From: Marinobacterium_A aestuariivivens
GTDB taxonomy: Bacteria; Pseudomonadota; Gammaproteobacteria; Pseudomonadales; Balneatricaceae
Length of the DNA: 64,000 bases
Direction of reading: 5' to 3'
Assembly: GCF_042661465.1 (NCBI RefSeq)
Contig: NZ_JBHSWE010000001.1
Location: 2,356,001 to 2,420,000 of the forward strand
Position numbers and translations under genes: made by a program. Under the pieces are notes generated by a model. That model was given only the letters and a program-made list of their open reading frames with translations, was not told the origin of the DNA and made no database searches. Below are positions 59,786 through 64,000 of this stretch, in pieces. Every line of letters starts with the position of its first letter. Positions within the stretch are counted from its first letter, which is position 1.

Positions 59786-60631
59786 TCAGCCCAGGCGATT
59801 CCCGAGCGCCCGGCAGAATGCCCGCCAGGCAACCGCCATCCCGGGTAGCGATACCTGCGCATGCAGGCAGCCGTGCAGCATGTCGTCGGCCAGGTGGTAG
59901 CCGACGTCGGCGCCGCCTTCGCGCCAGACCGCGACCGCCCGTTCCAGCGGCGCCGTCAGCGGGTCGCGGGACACCGCCAGCACCTCGATAGCCGTGGCGG
60001 GCGGTCGCGGGCCGCCGCCTCCCGGAGCGTCCTGCGCGATCAGCGACCAGGCGTCCAGGGCATCCCGGCGGCTGAGCAGCGGCGCGTCGGGGCCGAGCGT
60101 CGCTGCCGTCGGGACGCCCACCAGCGGGTAGACCAGCCCCAGCGGCGGGACCCGGCGGGCGCCGGCGACGGCATCGAGGATCAACCGGCCGCCGGCGCTG
60201 TCCCCCACCAGGGCGGCGGGGGCGACGGCGTCGATTACCCGGCGGCAGTCGTCCAGGGCATCGGCGTAGCGTGCCTCCGGCAGCAGCCGGTAGCCGATGG
60301 CCAGGACCTCGCGCCCGAGCGCCTGCGCCAGTCCCACGGCGATACCCTGGTGGCTGTCCAGCGAGCCCAGGCTGAAACCGCCGCCATGGGCGTAGACGAC
60401 CGTTCCCGGCCGACAATGCGCCGGGCGGTGGCGACGCACCGGCACGCTGCCGATGCGGTCGTCTACCCGTTTCATGCCGGCGGGAAGCGGCGGGGCGAAG
60501 GCGGCGCAGAGGACGTCGTAGTGGCGCCGTGCCGCGGGCAGCGTCATACCAGCCATGGCGTCGAGGCCTTGCTGAAAGCGCCGCTCGAAGGTGGCGATGT
60601 CCATCGCGTCTCCGGTCCCCGGGCGCGGCAT
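59786..60631 (-). CDS. Alpha/beta hydrolase (lipase/esterase, HSL-type) of the carnitine operon
   Basis: 281 residues. It has the HSL oxyanion motif VVYAHGGGFSLGS and the nucleophile motif LVGDSAGGRL, with a C-terminal His candidate in LADDMLHGCLHAQ. It belongs to the acetyl esterase/hormone-sensitive lipase group. The P. aeruginosa carnitine locus also has such a lipolytic enzyme next to cdhA, so it may release carnitine from O-acylcarnitines; this is inference. The ATG at 60631 overlaps the cdhA stop by one base (TGATG); an internal ATG at 60604 is an alternative. Confidence 0.85.
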   Translation of the reverse strand: MPRPGTGDAMDIATFERRFQQGLDAMAGMTLPAARRHYDVLCAAFAPPLPAGMKRVDDRIGSVPVRRHRPAHCRPGTVVYAHGGGFSLGSLDSHQGIAVGLAQALGREVLAIGYRLLPEARYADALDDCRRVIDAVAPAALVGDSAGGRLILDAVAGARRVPPLGLVYPLVGVPTAATLGPDAPLLSRRDALDAWSLIAQDAPGGGGPRPPATAIEVLAVSRDPLTAPLERAVAVWREGGADVGYHLADDMLHGCLHAQVSLPGMAVAWRAFCRALGNRLG

Positions 60632-61587
60632 CAGATGCGTCCTTCCAGGCCTTCGGCCTCGGGCCAGTAACGCTGTACCAGGTCCAGCAGCTCGACCAGG
60701 AAGGCGTCGCGGCGGCGGTCGAGTTCGGTCACCGGGCGGCCGGCGGCCTGGAACTCGCAGCCTTCGACGACGCGGTCGATCAGGGCATCGGTGAGTTCCG
60801 GCGCCTCGAGTTTGGTCCAGGGCAGCTTCAGCGCCGGGCCGAACTGCTCGAGCATGTGCCGCATGCCCGGCTCGCCGCCGGCGAGGTGGAAGGTCAGAAA
60901 GGTGCCCATCAGCGACCAGCGCAGGCCGCAGCCGTAGACCACGGCGGCGTCGACCTCCTCGGTTGTGGCGACGCCGTCGTTGACCAGGTGCAGCGCCTCG
61001 CGCCAGAGCGCTTCCATCAGGCGGTCGGCGATATGGCCCTCGATCTCGCGGCGCACAACCAGGGGACGCATGGCCAGTTCCCGGTAGAGCGCCTGCGCCT
61101 GCTCCATGTCGCGCGCCGACGTGGCCGTACCGCCGACCAGCTCCACCAGTGGCAGCAGGTAAACCGGATTGAACGGGTGGGCGACGATCACCCGTCCCGG
61201 TTCCCGTGGACAATTCTTCTGCAGGTCGCTCGGCTTGAAGCCCGAGGTGGAGGAGCCGATGATCACGCCCGACGCGGCGTTGGCGTCGAGGGCAGCGAGC
61301 ACTTCGTGTTTGAGCTCGAGACGTTCGGGCACGTTTTCCTGAATCAGGTCGGCGCCTTGCACGACCGCTTCCAGGCTGTCCGAGAAACGAAGCCGCTCCG
61401 GTTTCGCCCCGTCGGCCAGGCCCAGTCGCTCCAGCGAGGGCCAGGCATTGTCGATAAAGGCGTGGGTGCGGGATTCGGCGCCCGGTGCCGGATCGAAGGC
61501 GACGACATTCCAGCCCCGGGCCAGTGCCCGTGCAATCCAGCCGTTGCCGATGACGCCGGTGCCGATAACGCTCAGTTGACGATTCAT
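60631..61587 (-). CDS. cdhA: L-carnitine dehydrogenase
   Basis: 318 residues, a 3-hydroxyacyl-CoA-dehydrogenase-fold enzyme. The NAD-binding site is VIGTGVIGNGWIARALARGWNVVAFD, the catalytic segment VIVAHPFNPVYLLPLVELVGG, and the C-terminal half contains the VYGCGLRWSLMGTFLTFHLAGGEPGMRHML pattern of carnitine dehydrogenases. It oxidises L-carnitine to 3-dehydrocarnitine. It lies between cdhC and the hydrolase in one operon; the genes are the same set as at the P. aeruginosa cdh locus. Confidence 0.92.
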   Translation of the reverse strand: MNRQLSVIGTGVIGNGWIARALARGWNVVAFDPAPGAESRTHAFIDNAWPSLERLGLADGAKPERLRFSDSLEAVVQGADLIQENVPERLELKHEVLAALDANAASGVIIGSSTSGFKPSDLQKNCPREPGRVIVAHPFNPVYLLPLVELVGGTATSARDMEQAQALYRELAMRPLVVRREIEGHIADRLMEALWREALHLVNDGVATTEEVDAAVVYGCGLRWSLMGTFLTFHLAGGEPGMRHMLEQFGPALKLPWTKLEAPELTDALIDRVVEGCEFQAAGRPVTELDRRRDAFLVELLDLVQRYWPEAEGLEGRI

Positions 61588-61603
61588 GTTGAATTCCCCT
61601 TGC

Positions 61604-62493
61604 TTACTGGGTACCGCGCAGGCGCAGTTTCCGGCGGGCTTCGGCCGGGCTCAGCACCCGGGCGCCCATGTTCTCGACGATGTTGACAGCACGCTCGACC
61701 AGCTGGCCGTTGGTGGCGAAAACGCCCTTGTCGAGGTAGAGGTTGTCTTCCAGACCGACGCGGACATGGCCGCCGAGCAGCGCCGACTGTGCCGCCCAGG
61801 GCAGCTGGTTGCGGCCCAGTGCGAAGGCGGTCCAGTTGCTGTCGGCCGGCAGCATGTCGACCATGCCCTTGAGCAGGCTCAGCTCCGGCGGGGTGCCCAG
61901 GGGATGCCCTGGCAGAGCTGGAACAGGGCGTTGTCGTCCAGCAGCCCTTCCTTCTTCATCTGCAGCGCAAACCAGAGGTTGCCGGTGTCGAAGATTTCCA
62001 GCTCTACGGTGACGTCCAGCTCTTTGATACGGGCGGCCGCCCTGCGCAGCATGTCCGGTGTCGAGATGTACACCAGGTTGCCGTCGCCGAAGTTGACCGA
62101 GCCGCAATCCAGGGTGCAGATCTCGGGTTTCAGCTCCTCTATATGCACCAGCCGTTCTAGGCCGCCGACCAGGTCGGTTTCCGGGCAGAAGGCCGTGGGG
62201 TTCTCCTCCGGGCCGATATAGAGATCGCCGCCCATGCCCGCGGTCAGGTTGATGATGACGTCGCAGTCGGCGGCGCGCAGGCGTTCGCAGGCCTCGGCAT
62301 AAAGGTCGACCCGGCGCGAACATTGTCTGGTCTCCGGATCGCGGACATGCATATGGGCGATGGCGGCACCGGCATTCCAGGCCTCGATCGCCGCATTGGC
62401 AATCTCTTCCGGCGTCACCGGAACATGGGGACTGCGGTTGGCGGTATCGGCGGCGCCGGTGACGGCGCAGGTGATGATGACGTCTTGGTTCAT
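61604..62493 (-). CDS. cdhC: 3-dehydrocarnitine cleavage enzyme, BKACE family (one apparent frameshift)
   Basis: About 296 residues when joined. BKACE (DUF849) TIM barrel with zinc-ligand His47 and His49 in AIAHMHVRDPETRQ, INLTAGMGGDLYIGPEENPTAF, and LLGGHVRVGLEDNLYL near the C terminus. With acetyl-CoA it cleaves 3-dehydrocarnitine to glycine-betaine-side product (betainyl-CoA) and acetoacetate. The frame breaks near 61905, where one more C in a CCCC run gives the expected GIPLGTPPELSLLKGMV. It is followed by cdhA after 16 bases. Confidence 0.9.
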
Positions 62494-62704
62494 GTCGATT
62501 CAGGCTCTTGACTGTTGGGTTCTGCCTTCGCTCTGTCTGCGAAGGTGCGGCCCGGCGCAGGGGTAAGGCTTAAGCTACGCGGATGAGATGAACAGTTTTG
62601 CCTAAATTCGAATTTAAATTGTCCAAATACGATTATTTTGGTCGAATGACGCAACTGGATAACAGTGTTCCCTTTACGACAGCCCTGTCAGGCAACGGCG
62701 GACT
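62494..62704. promoter_or_regulatory. Upstream region of the carnitine operon
   Basis: 211 bases between cdhR and cdhC, with an AT-rich core (about 62595-62640) containing a short AT-rich palindromic stretch (AATTCGAATT). It is the expected site for the operon promoter and for CdhR binding, but exact elements cannot be assigned. Confidence 0.45.
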
Positions 62705-63660
62705 TCAGCGTTCGCGGCTGGGCTTCCTGTCGAAGCGCTGCTGGTAGCTGCGGGTGAAGTGGGACAGCGAGGCGAAGCCGCAGGCGACCGAGATGGCGGT
62801 GACGCTGTCGGTGGTCTGCTGCAGCATCCAGCGGGCCTGGTCGAGCCGCAGATCGCGGTAGTAGGCGCTGGGCGTTTGCTGCAGGTAGTGACGGAACAGC
62901 CGCTCCAGTTCGCGTTCGGAGATCGACAGCTGAGTGGCGATAGCACTGATCCGCAGGGGCTCCTCAAGATTGAGCTCCATCAGCTGCACCGCCTCGACCA
63001 GGTGCCGGTTGCGACTGTCGAGACGCTTTTGCAGCGAGGTGCGTTGCGGGTCGCTGTGGGCGCGCTTGTGGGTGTAGATCAGCTCGTCCGATACGGTGGT
63101 CGCCAGGCCATTGCCGTGCTGAGTGCCGATCAGGTGCAGCATCATGTCGAGGCCCGAGAGGGCGCCGGGGCAGGAGAAGCGGCCGCGGTCGACGACCAGC
63201 AGTTCCTGAACGAAGTGGACGCGGGGAAAGGCTTCCTGCGTGCTGTCGAGGTTTTCCCAGTGCAGGGTGGCACGGTAACCATCCAGAATGCCGGCCGCGG
63301 CAGCAATATAGGCGGCGGTGTCCTGGCAGCCGATATCGGCGCCGTGGCTGGCCTGGTGCCGGATGAAGCCGAGCAGGCCCGGGGTAATCTGGGTCTGGGG
63401 ATCGTAGCCGGCGCAGATGATCAGAGTTTCGCAGGGGGCCGGTCGCGTATGCTGTATTCGGTCATGATGTCGAGCGCATCGCTGCTCGCGACCAGGCCGC
63501 TACGTTCGGAAACCAGCTGCCAGCGGTACAGTTCGCGGCTGCTGCTGCGGTTGGCATGGCGCAGCGGATCAATCATTGCCGTCAGGCCGAACAGCGAAAA
63601 GCCGGGAATCAGCAGAAAGCTGATCATCTGTGGATAGTGGCGCGGGCGGTCTCCGAACAT
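62705..63660 (-). CDS. cdhR: GlxA-family AraC-type regulator of carnitine degradation (one apparent frameshift)
   Basis: About 318 residues when joined. The N-terminal DJ-1/PfpI-like domain starts FLLIPGFSLFGLTAMIDPLRHAN and runs through GADIGCQDTAAYIAAAAGILDGYRATLHWENLD. The C-terminal AraC-type DNA-binding domain has two HTH segments (RISAIATQLSISERELERLFRHYL and SVTAISVACGFASLSHFTRSYQQRF). The break is near 63432, where one more base in a CCCCC run gives PCETLIICAGYDPQ. The fold, the motifs and the location match CdhR, which activates carnitine genes in response to carnitine. It is divergent from the thioesterase gene. Confidence 0.9.
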
Positions 63661-63791
63661 TGCGACTCCGGCGAGAACGGTAGAATTTGTCGAAAATTAA
63701 CACCCAACCGGCGGATACAGTCAAATCCCTCCTCCGGTGGCGACTAGCATTGCGAGACAACCAACCCTTTGATTCTGCTTAGAGGTAACCG

Positions 63792-64000
63792 ATGACAACG
63801 GAACTGAAGGTATTCGAAGGTCCGGTCAGTCCGGACTGGATCGACTATAACGGCCATATGAACGATGCCTGCTACGTGCTGGTGTTCAGCCAGTCGATCG
63901 ACGAGTTGATGGTACAGCTCGGCCTCGACGAGGCCTATCGCAACGAGCACCAGGTGTCGATCTACACTATGCAAAGCATGGTGCACTATCTGCAGGAGGT
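63792..64000 (+). CDS. cdhB: Hot-dog-fold acyl-CoA thioesterase, 5' part (runs off window end)
   Basis: 69 codons are visible, starting MTTELKVFEGPVSPDWIDYNGHMND. The DYNGHMND segment is the typical start of the 4HBT hot-dog thioesterases, and the following FSQSIDELM helix fits as well. In the Pseudomonas carnitine locus CdhB hydrolyses betainyl-CoA to glycine betaine. Divergent placement next to cdhR supports the same role. The catalytic domain's second half lies beyond the window. Confidence 0.85.
   Translation, partial: MTTELKVFEGPVSPDWIDYNGHMNDACYVLVFSQSIDELMVQLGLDEAYRNEHQVSIYTMQSMVHYLQE

Noticed and set aside
59786..61213. A longer frame joining the hydrolase to upstream sequence over cdhA
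   Set aside because: The N-terminal part is an out-of-frame reading of cdhA. The real start is the ATG overlapping the cdhA stop (60631).

Overview
The window comes from a GC-rich gammaproteobacterium, probably a marine, facultatively denitrifying one. The 16S, 23S and 5S genes, an E. coli-type tyrS, pyrE next to crc as in Pseudomonas, a norCBDQEF operon and an L-carnitine locus of Pseudomonas type all point there. I would place it near Oceanospirillales, Marinobacterium or Pseudomonas-like lineages, but cannot name a genus by eye.

Layout. 1-2350: 5' part of an M23 cell-wall peptidase gene, then divergent tyrS. 2485-8328: complete rRNA operon with tandem promoters, boxA sites, 16S, tRNA-Ile, tRNA-Ala, 23S, 5S and terminator, followed by about 0.5 kb of repeats. 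8829-16715: a frameshifted lipoprotein gene, then the nitric oxide reductase operon norCBDQEF on the minus strand, divergent from norR, with a readable sigma-54 promoter and NorR sites between them. 16716-18829: hairpin repeats, a cluster of DnaA boxes, an MFS transporter and tRNA-Phe. 18901-22442: housekeeping genes pyrE, crc, rph and yicC. 22581-44819: a 22-kb defence island on the plus strand. 44964-49490: TRAP transporter, DoxX protein and LysR regulator, next to an IS91-like remnant. 51081-58306: mepA, panE-like, a DUF3291 gene, an oxidoreductase and several uncharacterised envelope genes. 58332-64000: carnitine uptake and degradation (BCCT transporter, hydrolase, cdhA, cdhC, cdhR and a divergent thioesterase running off the end).

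The most interesting part is 22581-39126. A type I restriction system (hsdR ... hsdM hsdS) is split by seven co-directional, mostly overlapping genes: a Ycf46-like AAA ATPase, an SF1 helicase, an unrecognised 514-aa protein, a degenerate phospholipase-D-like protein with coiled coil, DUF2997, DUF1257 and an NrdG-like radical SAM protein. It is followed by a higBA toxin-antitoxin pair and an McrBC-like pair. The gene order suggests one composite defence system; its function is inference only.

A strong caveat runs through the window. About twenty genes are broken by apparent frameshifts, mostly the apparent loss of a single base in a short G/C run, and nearly all can be rejoined into full-length conserved proteins. 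This looks more like systematic sequencing or assembly error than real gene decay. Such genes are given here as single genes with the break position noted.
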